Shown piece by piece: positions 42,309 to 50,311 of a DNA stretch of 64,000 bases; the stretch's first letter is position 1; each line of letters starts with the position of its first letter. The DNA comes from Duganella aquatilis (GTDB lineage Bacteria; Pseudomonadota; Gammaproteobacteria; Burkholderiales; Burkholderiaceae_D). Under the pieces are notes generated by a model, which was given only the letters and a program-made list of their open reading frames with translations, did no database searches and was not told where the DNA came from. Both the position numbers and the translations under genes were made by a program. The stretch lies in the NCBI RefSeq assembly GCF_009674565.1, contig NZ_WKJL01000024.1, positions 1 through 64,000 of the forward strand. The letters run 5' to 3'.

Positions 42309-43210
42309 GCGGGCTCCACGGCATCGTCAGCGCTGGCGGCGTTCTCCAGCAGTTCCGGCAGCACGTCGGCGGCCTGCATCAGCTGCACGCCGCGCGCGGC
42401 CATCGCCTGCAGGAAGGCCTGGTACGGGGCCTCGAAGCCGGTCACCGGGCTGATGCAGTCGGTGACCAGCACCAGCTTGCCCAGCGAGGCCGGGCCGTAC
42501 TGCTCGGCGAAGTAGTCGGCGATGTGTTCCACCGTCGCCTTGACGCAGTGGCTGCCGGCCTCGCCGGCCACGTAGATGCGGTCGGCCTCGGCCAGCGTAC
42601 GCACGAATTTGGTGTTGAACTGGGTGTCCGGGTCGTCGGCGTCCGGCACTTCGGCCTGCACGGCGGAATAGTGCTCGGTCCACGGATTGGAGCCCTTGGC
42701 CAGCTTGGCGACGATGCCCAGCGACGCTTCTTCCCAGTGGCCGTAGGCGGCGCGCACGTCGGCGTGGACGTTGTGGCCCCAGCTGCCGATCTCGCAGTGC
42801 ACCGGCCACACCATCAGCGTGTAGCGGCCGGCCGCTTCCAGCCGGTCCAGGTAGTTCAGCGCGATGGCCAGCGCGGCGGCGTGGCGCGGCGCATATTTCC
42901 GGGCGCGCACCTCGGCGGCGGTGATTTCGGTGAACGGTGCGACCGGCGCGCCGTCGGCGGCGATCCAGAAGGTCGGGTGGGCGATGTCGAAGCGGTGGTG
43001 CGAGTCGAGCGTCACGCTCATGGCGCTGATGCCGGCGCGGCCGCGGTTGATCAGGCCAGCCAGGCGCAGCATGTCCTGGTGGGCGCCCGGCACCGGCAGC
43101 GACGGCAGCAGCGGCTGGCGGGTGACCGGATCGGTCGGGCGGTAAGTTTCCGGCAGGTCGCAAAAATCGTTTTGCGGGTCTATCATCAACAGATGAAGAT
43201 TCCGTTTCAT
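42305..43210 (-). CDS. Nicotinamidase-like cysteine hydrolase
   Basis: A 301-residue isochorismatase-fold protein, longer than E. coli PncA (about 213). The triad is visible: aspartate in LMIDPQNDFCDLP, lysine in VRARKYAPRH, and cysteine in AGEAGSHCVKATVEH. Nicotinamidase converts nicotinamide to nicotinate; overlap with pncB makes this the most probable role. The start at 43210 has a GGAG site nine bases upstream; an in-frame ATG four codons earlier is less likely. The extra length includes an insertion around PAPFTEITAAE-like residues. Confidence 0.85.
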   Translation of the reverse strand: MKRNLHLLMIDPQNDFCDLPETYRPTDPVTRQPLLPSLPVPGAHQDMLRLAGLINRGRAGISAMSVTLDSHHRFDIAHPTFWIAADGAPVAPFTEITAAEVRARKYAPRHAAALAIALNYLDRLEAAGRYTLMVWPVHCEIGSWGHNVHADVRAAYGHWEEASLGIVAKLAKGSNPWTEHYSAVQAEVPDADDPDTQFNTKFVRTLAEADRIYVAGEAGSHCVKATVEHIADYFAEQYGPASLGKLVLVTDCISPVTGFEAPYQAFLQAMAARGVQLMQAADVLPELLENAASADDAVEPA

Positions 43211-43278
43211 GTCAGGCTCCATGGAGTGAAGCCTGCATGATACCGCAGCCCCGGCATGGCGGCTGCGGCGTGCCGGCT

Positions 43279-43890
43279 TCAGGCAGCGATCGCGTCGATC
43301 TGCGACTGGCCCTTGGCGACGGCGGCAGCCACCGCTTCTTCGCCCATCGCCACGCCTTCGGCCAGGATGAAGGTAACGTCGGTCATGCCCAGGAAGCCCA
43401 GCACCGAACGCAGGTAGGTGGTGATGTGGTCGTAGCCGGCGGCCGGGCCGGTGCTGTAGACGCCGCCGCTGGCGACGAAGACGTAGACTTTCTTGCCGGT
43501 GACCAGGCCTTCAGGGCCGTTGGCGCCGTACTGGAAGGTGCGGCCGGCACGGGCCACGTGGTCGATCCAGGCTTTCAGGCCGGAGGTGACCGAGAAGTTG
43601 TACATCGGCGCGCCGATGACGATGGTGTCGGCGGCCAGCAGTTCGTCAACCAGGGTGTCCGAGGTCTTGATGGTGTGGGCCTGGTCGGCGTTGCGCTTGT
43701 CAGCCGGCGTGAAGTAGGCGCCAATCATTTGCTCGGTCAGGTGCGGCACGGGCGAGTTGGCCAGGTCGCGGGTGACCACGGTGGCGCCTGGATTGGCGGC
43801 TTTCAGTTTGGCGATCAGTTCGCCGCCCAGCTGGCGGGTCAGGGAACCGGTGCTGCGCACGCTGCTGTCGATGTGGAGGATGTTTGCCAT
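43279..43890 (-). CDS. azoR: FMN-dependent NADH azoreductase
   Basis: A 203-residue flavodoxin-fold oxidoreductase. The N-terminal ILHIDSSVRSTGSLTRQLG binds FMN phosphate, and GAPMYNFSVTSGLKAWIDHVARAG and FVASGGVYSTGPAAGYDH are the family motifs. AzoR-type enzymes reduce quinones and azo compounds with NADH and protect against thiol or quinone stress. It is divergent from a LysR-type gene, whose product probably controls it. Confidence 0.92.
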   Translation of the reverse strand: MANILHIDSSVRSTGSLTRQLGGELIAKLKAANPGATVVTRDLANSPVPHLTEQMIGAYFTPADKRNADQAHTIKTSDTLVDELLAADTIVIGAPMYNFSVTSGLKAWIDHVARAGRTFQYGANGPEGLVTGKKVYVFVASGGVYSTGPAAGYDHITTYLRSVLGFLGMTDVTFILAEGVAMGEEAVAAAVAKGQSQIDAIAA

Positions 43891-43931
43891 GATGCTGTTT
43901 CCTTTCGGTTAGGGATGCAGCGATCATAAAA

Positions 43932-43989
43932 CGATTATAATATCGATGAAATGCAGTTTATTTCTATCCTACTTATCGAGAATATCGAT
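43932..43989. promoter_or_regulatory. Repeated AATATCGAT / CGATTAT elements between azoR and the LysR gene
   Basis: AATATCGAT occurs at 43939-43947 and again at 43981-43989; CGATTAT occurs at 43932-43938 and overlaps the LysR start at 43986-43992. The first cluster, CGATTATAATATCGAT (43932-43947), is an imperfect palindrome. The AT-rich 100-base gap stands out from the GC-rich flanks and is the expected site for LysR binding. Confidence 0.5.
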
Positions 43990-43990
43990 T

Positions 43991-45406
43991 ATGCGTGATC
44001 CCGGCCTCCCCTCCCTCGACCAGCTGCGCGTCTTCATCGCCGTCATCGACCATGGCGGTTTTGCCCATGCGGCGCGGGCCTTGCACCGTACCCAGTCGGT
44101 CATCAGTTATACCATTGCCAACCTGGAAGAGCAGCTGAATGTCGAGCTGCTCGACCGCAGCAAGCGCAAGCCGACCCTGACCGAGGCCGGCAAGGCGCTG
44201 CTGGCCGACGCCCGCGCCGTCTCGCTCAAGGTGGACGGCATGCGCGCCCGCGCCAAGGCGCTGTCGGCCGGGCTGGAGGCCGAGGTGTCGCTGGTGGTCG
44301 ACGTGATGTTCTCGACCTGCAAGCTGGTGCGCATCCTGCACGCCTTCCAGAAGGAGTTCCCGACCGTGTCGATGCGGCTGCGCATCGAGGCGCTGGGCGC
44401 GGTGACGCAGCTGGTGGCCGACGGCACCTGCCGCATCGGCATCAGCGGCTGGATGCCGGGCACCCAGGATGTGATCGAGCGCCAGGCCTGCGGTTTCGTC
44501 ACCATGGTGCCGGTGGTGGCGCCCGACCATCCGCTGGCGCAGATCGACGGCATCATTCCCAGCGCCGTGCTGCGCGAGCACACGCAGCTGGTGCTGACCG
44601 ACCGCAGCACGCTGACCAAGGGCCAGGATTTCGGCGTGCTGGCGCTGCGCGACTGGCGCCTGGGCGACCTCAGCTCCAAGCACGCGCTGCTGCGCAACGG
44701 CATCGGCTGGGGCAATATGCCGCTGGAATTCGTGCAGTGGGATCTGGACGCGGGCCGCCTGGTGCAGCTGGAGATCGCCGAGGGCAGTTCGTTCAGCTTC
44801 CCGCTGTTCGTGATCCGCCGCGGCGACGAGGAGCCGGGGCCGGCCACGCGCTGGCTGATCCAGCAGTTCCTCGATCTGGACCAGCCCGGCATCCCGACGC
44901 CGCTCAACGCGCGCGAGGAAAGCGAACTGGCGGCCCATCTCGCCCAGGCCCACGCCTATCACGGGCTGAGCGACCGCCCGCCGGCCGCTCAGCCGGACGG
45001 CGCGCAGGCGCCCGCCGCGCCGGCCGCGCACGCGGCCGACCCGCTGCAGGCGGTGGTCGACAAGATCCAGGCCACGCCGGCAGCGGCCAAGGCGGCGCCG
45101 AACGCCGCCAACGTCACGCCGCAGCCGGTGGCAAAACCTGCCGCCGCCGACACCGCCGGCGGCGACGACAAATTCATCTACTACCTGCAGGCCGGCGCCT
45201 TCCGCGAAGTGGCCGACGCCGAGAACGCGCGCGCCAAGCTGGCCCTGCTCGGCTTCGAGGCCACCATCTCGGACCGCTCCACCGACACCGGCGTGCTGCA
45301 TCGCGTGCGCATGGGCCCATACAACCAGGTCGAGGCGATGAACAAGGCACGCAGCAAACTGTCCGAAAACGGCGTCGACGTCGCCGTTGTGCGCAACCAG
45401 AAATAA
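43991..45406 (+). CDS. LysR-type regulator fused to a C-terminal SPOR domain
   Basis: A 471-residue chimera with no stop or frameshift. Residues 1-300 are a LysR regulator: helix-turn-helix LDQLRVFIAVIDHGGFAHAARAL (8-31) and an effector domain from about 95 to 300. Residues about 330-390 are a Pro/Ala-rich linker with ADPLQAVVDKIQATP. Residues about 394-468 are a SPOR domain (FIYYLQAGAFREVADAE, RVRMGPYNQVEAMNKA). SPOR domains bind denuded glycan strands of septal peptidoglycan in the periplasm, but this protein has no signal or membrane helix. It is divergent from azoR and followed by dsbA, 11 bases downstream, where an FtsN-like SPOR gene is normally found. Confidence 0.9.
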   Translation: MRDPGLPSLDQLRVFIAVIDHGGFAHAARALHRTQSVISYTIANLEEQLNVELLDRSKRKPTLTEAGKALLADARAVSLKVDGMRARAKALSAGLEAEVSLVVDVMFSTCKLVRILHAFQKEFPTVSMRLRIEALGAVTQLVADGTCRIGISGWMPGTQDVIERQACGFVTMVPVVAPDHPLAQIDGIIPSAVLREHTQLVLTDRSTLTKGQDFGVLALRDWRLGDLSSKHALLRNGIGWGNMPLEFVQWDLDAGRLVQLEIAEGSSFSFPLFVIRRGDEEPGPATRWLIQQFLDLDQPGIPTPLNAREESELAAHLAQAHAYHGLSDRPPAAQPDGAQAPAAPAAHAADPLQAVVDKIQATPAAAKAAPNAANVTPQPVAKPAAADTAGGDDKFIYYLQAGAFREVADAENARAKLALLGFEATISDRSTDTGVLHRVRMGPYNQVEAMNKARSKLSENGVDVAVVRNQK

Positions 45407-45417
45407 GAGGAGTAACG

Positions 45418-46083
45418 ATGCAATTCCTGAAGTTCATCCTGACCGCAGTCACCCTGAGCGCCGTGGCGTTCACCGCTTCCGCATCCCCGGCCAATCCGAA
45501 GGACGGCGTCGAATACAAAACCCTGGTTGCGCCGCAGCCCGTCGACAGCGGCAAGAAAGTCGAGATCATCGAATTCTTCGACTACGCCTGCCCGCACTGC
45601 GCCGGCTTCGACGCCACGCTCAACGCCTGGGTGAAAAAACAGGGCGACAACATCGCCTTCAAGCGCGTGCACATCGGCCGCCAGGGCGCCGACCTGCCGC
45701 AGCAGAAAATGTTCTACACGCTGCAGGCCATGGGTGTGCTGACGCCTGAGCTGCACACTAAAATCTTCAACGAAATCCACGTCAACCACAATCGCATGAA
45801 CCGCGACGAGCTGGCGTTCGACTTCATCGCCAAACAGGGCATCGACAAGCAGAAATTCATCGACACCTATCGCGGCTTCGGCGTAGCAGCCTACGTGCGC
45901 AAGACCGCGTCGATGATGGATGCCTATGGCGTCGAATTCTGGCCGATGCTGGCGGTGGACGGCAAATACATCACGGCGCCGTCGATGGCTGAAGCCAACG
46001 CCACCAGCGAAGCGCAGCTGAACGAAGCGGTGACGCAGGTGCTGGACGTGCTGGTCACCAAAGCCAAAGCAGAGAAGAAGTAA
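45418..46083 (+). CDS. dsbA: Thiol:disulfide interchange protein DsbA
   Basis: A 221-residue periplasmic oxidoreductase with a signal peptide (residues 1-22) and a thioredoxin fold holding an inserted helical domain. The redox pair is Cys58-Pro-His-Cys61 in FFDYACPHCAGF, the standard DsbA CPHC. The cis-proline is at 176 in EFWPMLAVDGKY; it is preceded by tryptophan, whereas valine or threonine is usual there. A GAGGAG site fixes the start. It transfers disulfides to exported proteins and is reoxidised by DsbB. Confidence 0.93.
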   Translation: MQFLKFILTAVTLSAVAFTASASPANPKDGVEYKTLVAPQPVDSGKKVEIIEFFDYACPHCAGFDATLNAWVKKQGDNIAFKRVHIGRQGADLPQQKMFYTLQAMGVLTPELHTKIFNEIHVNHNRMNRDELAFDFIAKQGIDKQKFIDTYRGFGVAAYVRKTASMMDAYGVEFWPMLAVDGKYITAPSMAEANATSEAQLNEAVTQVLDVLVTKAKAEKK

Positions 46084-46085
46084 GC

Positions 46086-46883
46086 ATGGCGCCTTTGCGC
46101 GTCTTCATCACCGGCGCCTCCAGCGGCCTTGGCGCCGCGCTGGCCCGCGAGTATGCGGCGCAAGGCGCCACCCTGGGCCTGCTGGCCCGGCGTGGCGACA
46201 CCCTCGCCGCGCTGATCGCCACGCTCCCCAACGCCGAACGCCACCGCCACTACGCGGCCGATGTGCGCGACCACGCGGCGATCGCCGCCGCCGCGCAGTC
46301 CTTCCTCGCGCATGCCGGCGGCGTTGACGTGGTGATCGCCAACGCCGGCATCTCGGTCGGCACCCTGACCGAGCATGCCGAAGACATTCCCGTATTCGCC
46401 GAAGTCATCGCCACCAACGTCGTGGCCACCGCAGCCACCTTTGCGCCCTTCATCGGCGCCATGCGCGCGCAGCGCACGCCGGGCCGGCTGGTGGGCATCG
46501 GCAGCGTCGCCGGCATCCGCGGGCTGCCGGGCGCCGAAGCCTACAGCGCCTCCAAGGCCGCCGTCATCAGCTACTGCGAATCGCTGCGGCTGGAGATGAA
46601 ACCGCACGGCATCCGCGTGGTCACGCTCTGTCCCGGCTACATCGACACGCCGATGACGCAGGTGAATCCGTATCCGATGCCGTTCCTGATGGCGCCCGAC
46701 AAATTCGCCGCCCGCGCCGCGCAGGTGATCGCCGCCGGCGACAGCTACGCCGTGATCCCGTGGCAAATGGGCGTCGTCGCCAAGGTGCTGCGCCTGCTGC
46801 CGAACGCCGTCTACGACTGGGCCTTCAGCAAGGCGCCGCACAAACCACGCAAAGCCGCCAGCCCGGCCGCGCCGCCTCAATGA
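46086..46883 (+). CDS. Short-chain dehydrogenase/reductase
   Basis: A 265-residue SDR: cofactor motif TGASSGLGAALAREYA at the N-terminus, NAG in VIANAGISVG, and the catalytic YxxxK in EAYSASKAAVISYCE with the preceding serine (GSVAGIRG). The C-terminal part (about residue 195 on) has a hydrophobic PMPFLMAPDKFAARAAQVI-type region and ends in a Lys/Pro tail, as in membrane-associated SDRs. Substrate is unknown. It starts two bases after dsbA and overlaps birA (ATGA). Confidence 0.9.
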   Translation: MAPLRVFITGASSGLGAALAREYAAQGATLGLLARRGDTLAALIATLPNAERHRHYAADVRDHAAIAAAAQSFLAHAGGVDVVIANAGISVGTLTEHAEDIPVFAEVIATNVVATAATFAPFIGAMRAQRTPGRLVGIGSVAGIRGLPGAEAYSASKAAVISYCESLRLEMKPHGIRVVTLCPGYIDTPMTQVNPYPMPFLMAPDKFAARAAQVIAAGDSYAVIPWQMGVVAKVLRLLPNAVYDWAFSKAPHKPRKAASPAAPPQ

Positions 46884-47689
46884 GCATCGCCATGAACCAA
46901 GCCGCCGCGCTGTCCGCGCCCGCCATCGCCGCCCACTGCGCCACCTCCGCCACCCACGTGGCAATCGAGGTGGTTGCCGAAACCGGCTCCACCAACGCCG
47001 ACCTGCTGGCGCGCATCGACAGCCTACAGGGCCCGGTGTTGCGCATCGCCGAAAACCAGACCGCCGGCCGTGGCCGCGCCGGCCGCTCCTGGCTGTCGCG
47101 GCCCGGCGCCGCGCTGATGTTCTCGCTGGCCTGGCGCTTCAAGGGGCCGCTGCACAAGCTATCCGGCCTGCCGATGGCGGTAGGCGTGGCGCTGGCCGAA
47201 ACCATCGCCGCGCTGGGCGTGCCGGTGCAGATCAAATGGCCGAACGACCTGCTGCGCGACGGCGCCAAGCTGGCTGGCATCCTGGTCGAAACGCAAAAGA
47301 CCGACGACGCCATCTGGGCCGTCATCGGCTGCGGCATCAACCTGCTGATGCCGGACGAACTGGAAGCGGCCATCGGCCGCGAAGTCGCCAGCGCACCGTG
47401 GCTGGCGCAAATGGACCGTAACCAATTGATGGCCGCCCTACTGAGCCGTCTCGCCGCCGTATTGGATGAATTCGACGACACCGGTTTCGCACCTTTCGTC
47501 GAACGCTGGAACGCACTGCACGCCTGGCAGGGCAAGGACGTGGTCCTGCTCGACGACGGCGCCGTGGTCCAGCAAGGCCGCGCCGCCGGCGTCGACGCCA
47601 TCGGCCGCCTGCTGCTCGACACCGGCAACGGCCGCGTGGAAATCCTGTCCGGCGATGTCTCGCTGCGCTTATCCGGAGTACCAACATGA
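46880..47689 (+). CDS. birA: Biotin-[acetyl-CoA-carboxylase] ligase, without the DNA-binding domain
   Basis: A 269-residue biotin protein ligase: the biotinyl-AMP loop is GRGRAGRSWLSRPG, and the biotin-binding KWPNDLLRDGAKLAGIL motif and C-terminal SH3-like domain are present. The N-terminal winged helix of E. coli BirA is missing, so this is a class I enzyme that attaches biotin to acetyl-CoA carboxylase but cannot repress the bio genes. The start at 46880 overlaps the SDR stop; ATG 46892 is an alternative. Confidence 0.93.
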   Translation: MSIAMNQAAALSAPAIAAHCATSATHVAIEVVAETGSTNADLLARIDSLQGPVLRIAENQTAGRGRAGRSWLSRPGAALMFSLAWRFKGPLHKLSGLPMAVGVALAETIAALGVPVQIKWPNDLLRDGAKLAGILVETQKTDDAIWAVIGCGINLLMPDELEAAIGREVASAPWLAQMDRNQLMAALLSRLAAVLDEFDDTGFAPFVERWNALHAWQGKDVVLLDDGAVVQQGRAAGVDAIGRLLLDTGNGRVEILSGDVSLRLSGVPT

Positions 47690-48435
47690 TTTTACTGATC
47701 GACGCCGGCAACACCCGCGTCAAATGGGCGCTGGTGCAGGCCGACGGCGCACTGGGCGCCTGGATTGCCCACGGCGCCGCCACCCACGCCGACACGCCGC
47801 AGCTGGAACTGTCGTGGTGCGAAGCGGCGGCCAGCCATGGCGTGTCGCGCATCGTCATCGCCAACGTCGCCGGCAACGCCCTGCGCGTGCAGCTGGAATA
47901 CGTGCTGCAACGCTGCCTGCCCGCTATCCAGCCGGAGTGGTTCGCCTCGCTGCCGGCGCTGGCCGGCGTCACCAACGGCTACCGCAATCCGGCGCAGCTG
48001 GGCTGCGACCGCTTTGCCGCCGCCATCGCCGGCCACACGCTGGAACCTGGCCTGCCGGTGGTGGTGGTCAACTGCGGCACCGCCACCACCATCGACGCCG
48101 TGACGGCGGACGGCGTGTTCCTGGGCGGGATGATCCTGCCGGGACTGGGCCTGATGGCCAGCTCGCTGGCGCGCAACACCGCGCAGTTGCCGCAGATCGC
48201 GCAAGACGGTAAGCTGCCGGACGGATTCGCCGACAATACCGACGACGCCATCCTGAGCGGCATCCTGGCCGCGCAGAGCGGCGCCATCGAGCATGCCTGC
48301 GCCGCGCACAAGGCCGAGGCGTGCATCATCTCCGGCGGCGCCGCGCCGTTCATTGCGCCGATGCTGAAAGTACCGTACCGTATCGTTGAAAACATTGTGC
48401 TGATCGGCCTCCACGCCGCCGTCCGCACCGAATAA
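47686..48435 (+). CDS. coaX: Type III pantothenate kinase
   Basis: A 249-residue ASKHA-fold kinase catalysing the first step of coenzyme A synthesis. The phosphate 1 motif is DAGNTRVKWAL, then YRNPAQLGCDRFAAA and NCGTATTIDAV. Type III enzymes use a monovalent cation and are not feedback-inhibited by CoA. It overlaps birA by ATGA, a pairing common in Betaproteobacteria. Confidence 0.94.
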   Translation: MILLIDAGNTRVKWALVQADGALGAWIAHGAATHADTPQLELSWCEAAASHGVSRIVIANVAGNALRVQLEYVLQRCLPAIQPEWFASLPALAGVTNGYRNPAQLGCDRFAAAIAGHTLEPGLPVVVVNCGTATTIDAVTADGVFLGGMILPGLGLMASSLARNTAQLPQIAQDGKLPDGFADNTDDAILSGILAAQSGAIEHACAAHKAEACIISGGAAPFIAPMLKVPYRIVENIVLIGLHAAVRTE

Positions 48436-48445
48436 GGAACGCTCC

Positions 48446-49132
48446 GTGCTGAAGTTTATTTTCTGGTCCCTGCTTGCCGTGAATGCCGCGCTGTTCGCGT
48501 ATGGACGCGGCTATCTGGGCCATTTCAGCGGCAACGAGCACGAACCGGAGCGCCTGCTCAACCAGCTCAACGCCAACAAGCTGGCCATCATCTCGGCCGA
48601 CCAGGCCAACAAGGCGGCGGCCACCGTCGCCGCCGCAAGCGCCGACGCCAAGCCGGCGCCTGCGCCGGTGCAGGCCTGCCTGGAAATCTCCAGCTTCGTG
48701 CTGGCCGACGCGCGCCGCTTCGAAACCCAGCTGGCCGCGCTGGACCTGGGCGACCGCCAGTCGCGCCACAACCTGCCGGGCACCGAGGTATCGAGCTATA
48801 TCGTTTATATTCCGCCGCAAGGCAGCAAGGAAGCCGCCGACAAGAAGGCCGGCGAACTGCGCGGCCTGGGCGTGACCAACTACTTCATCATGTCCGACAA
48901 TTCGCCGCTGCGCTGGGGGATTTCGCTGGGCGTGTTCAAGACCGAAGGCGCGGCGCAGAATCAGCTGGCGGCCCTGATGAAGCAGGGCGTGCGCACCGCG
49001 CGCGTGGCGCCGCGCATGAGCGGCAGCAAGCTGCTGGCCTTCCAGTTCCGCGATGTGGATGCGGACCTGAAAGCCAGGCTGGAAAAGATCCGCGCCGGCT
49101 TCCCGAACACCGAAACCCGCAGCTGCAAATAG
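48446..49132 (+). CDS. SPOR domain protein with N-terminal membrane anchor
   Basis: A 228-residue protein starting with GTG (AAGGAA about 9 bases upstream). Residues about 3-20 form one transmembrane helix, then a helical stalk with an Ala/Lys-rich part, and a C-terminal SPOR-like domain (residues about 110-205: VSSYIVYIPPQGSKEAADKKA, RWGISLGVFKTEGAAQNQLA). SPOR domains localise to division sites by binding septal peptidoglycan. It is the last gene of the dsbA-SDR-birA-coaX run and convergent with rlpA, 9 bases apart. Confidence 0.87.
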   Translation: MLKFIFWSLLAVNAALFAYGRGYLGHFSGNEHEPERLLNQLNANKLAIISADQANKAAATVAAASADAKPAPAPVQACLEISSFVLADARRFETQLAALDLGDRQSRHNLPGTEVSSYIVYIPPQGSKEAADKKAGELRGLGVTNYFIMSDNSPLRWGISLGVFKTEGAAQNQLAALMKQGVRTARVAPRMSGSKLLAFQFRDVDADLKARLEKIRAGFPNTETRSCK

Positions 49133-49141
49133 CGTTACGAA

Positions 49142-50311
49142 TCAGCGCTGAACGACGATGGGCTTGAGGCCCAGCGACGACGGCAGCCCTTGCGCTGCCT
49201 GCTGCGCTTCCTGGCGGGTGGCGAACGGCCCGCCGAACAGGCGGAACACCGCGCCGCCCTGCACCACTTCCAGCGCCTCGAATTTCCCGGACAGCTTGCC
49301 GCGTACCGTCTCCGCATTTTCCGCCCGCGAGTAGGCGCCCAGTTGCAGATAGAAGCCGCCGGCGGCAGCTGGCGGGTTCGGCGCCGCGTAGCCGGCCGGC
49401 GCGCGGTCGGCCAGCATCAGCGCCTCGATATCCTTGGGCGGCGCGCTGGCCGGCATGCTGGTCGGCGCTGCGGCGCCGGCCGGCGCGGCCGGCGTCAGCA
49501 CCAGCGGCGTGTCGATCATCTTCGCGGTCACCGTTGGCGTAGGAGCCGGCGCCGGTGCGCCCGGTTGCGACGATGGCAAGCGGTCCTTGGACGGCGGCGT
49601 CAGGCGCGGCTTGGCGCCGCCCGACATGCCTTCGCGCGTGGCCAGGATGCGGTCCACCTCTTCCGGCAGGATGCGTTCGATCTTCAGTTCGTGGCTGCCC
49701 TTGCCCAGCAGGCCCAGTTTCAGCGCGGCGGTGTACGAGACGTCGATGGCGCGATTCGAATGGAACGGCCCACGGTCGTTGATGCGCACGATGACGGTGG
49801 CGCCGCTCACCATATTGGTCAGGCGCGCATATGAAGGAATCGGCAGCGTCGGATGCGCGGCCGTCATCTTGTACATGTCATACAGTTCGCCGGACGAGGT
49901 GCGCTGGCCGTGGAACTTCTTGCCATACCAGCTGCCGACGCCGATCTGCGTGTACGGCTGGTCGTCGGTGATCGGCGTATAGGTCTTGCCGAACACCACG
50001 TAGGGACGGTTGGAGCGCGGCAGCAGCGGATCGTTGCGCACGTCCGCATCCGGCGTGTCCATCAGATTGGGCGGCGGCGCATCGCCGGGGCCATCGTCCT
50101 GGTAGTAGCCGCCGCGCCCCGAGTTCGCCGGCGGCAGCACCGGCAGCGACGGATCGGCCTTGCTGGCGGACGGCGACTTGATCACCGGCCCCGTCGATTG
50201 CACGGGACGGGGCGCCGGCTGGGTCGCCACCGGCGCCGTGCCGCAACCGACCAGCGCCAGCGCCGCCGCCATCGCGGTCAGGTGCAGGAGAGGATTACCT
50301 TGCAGGCGCAT
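49142..50311 (-). CDS. rlpA: RlpA: septal ring lytic transglycosylase, lipoprotein
   Basis: A 389-residue lipoprotein. The signal sequence ends in the lipobox LVGCG, with the lipidated cysteine at about residue 23. The double-psi beta-barrel catalytic domain contains GVGSWYGKKFHGQRTSSGE and VRINDRGPFHSNRAIDVS. A long Pro/Ala-rich linker leads to a SPOR domain (FYLQLGAYSRAENAETVRGKL ... FRLFGGPFATRQEAQQAA). RlpA cleaves glycan strands lacking stem peptides, mostly at the septum. The start at 50311 (MRLQGNPLL) lies 17 bases inside the end of mrdA copy 2, so it is coupled to that gene. Confidence 0.93.
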   Translation of the reverse strand: MRLQGNPLLHLTAMAAALALVGCGTAPVATQPAPRPVQSTGPVIKSPSASKADPSLPVLPPANSGRGGYYQDDGPGDAPPPNLMDTPDADVRNDPLLPRSNRPYVVFGKTYTPITDDQPYTQIGVGSWYGKKFHGQRTSSGELYDMYKMTAAHPTLPIPSYARLTNMVSGATVIVRINDRGPFHSNRAIDVSYTAALKLGLLGKGSHELKIERILPEEVDRILATREGMSGGAKPRLTPPSKDRLPSSQPGAPAPAPTPTVTAKMIDTPLVLTPAAPAGAAAPTSMPASAPPKDIEALMLADRAPAGYAAPNPPAAAGGFYLQLGAYSRAENAETVRGKLSGKFEALEVVQGGAVFRLFGGPFATRQEAQQAAQGLPSSLGLKPIVVQR

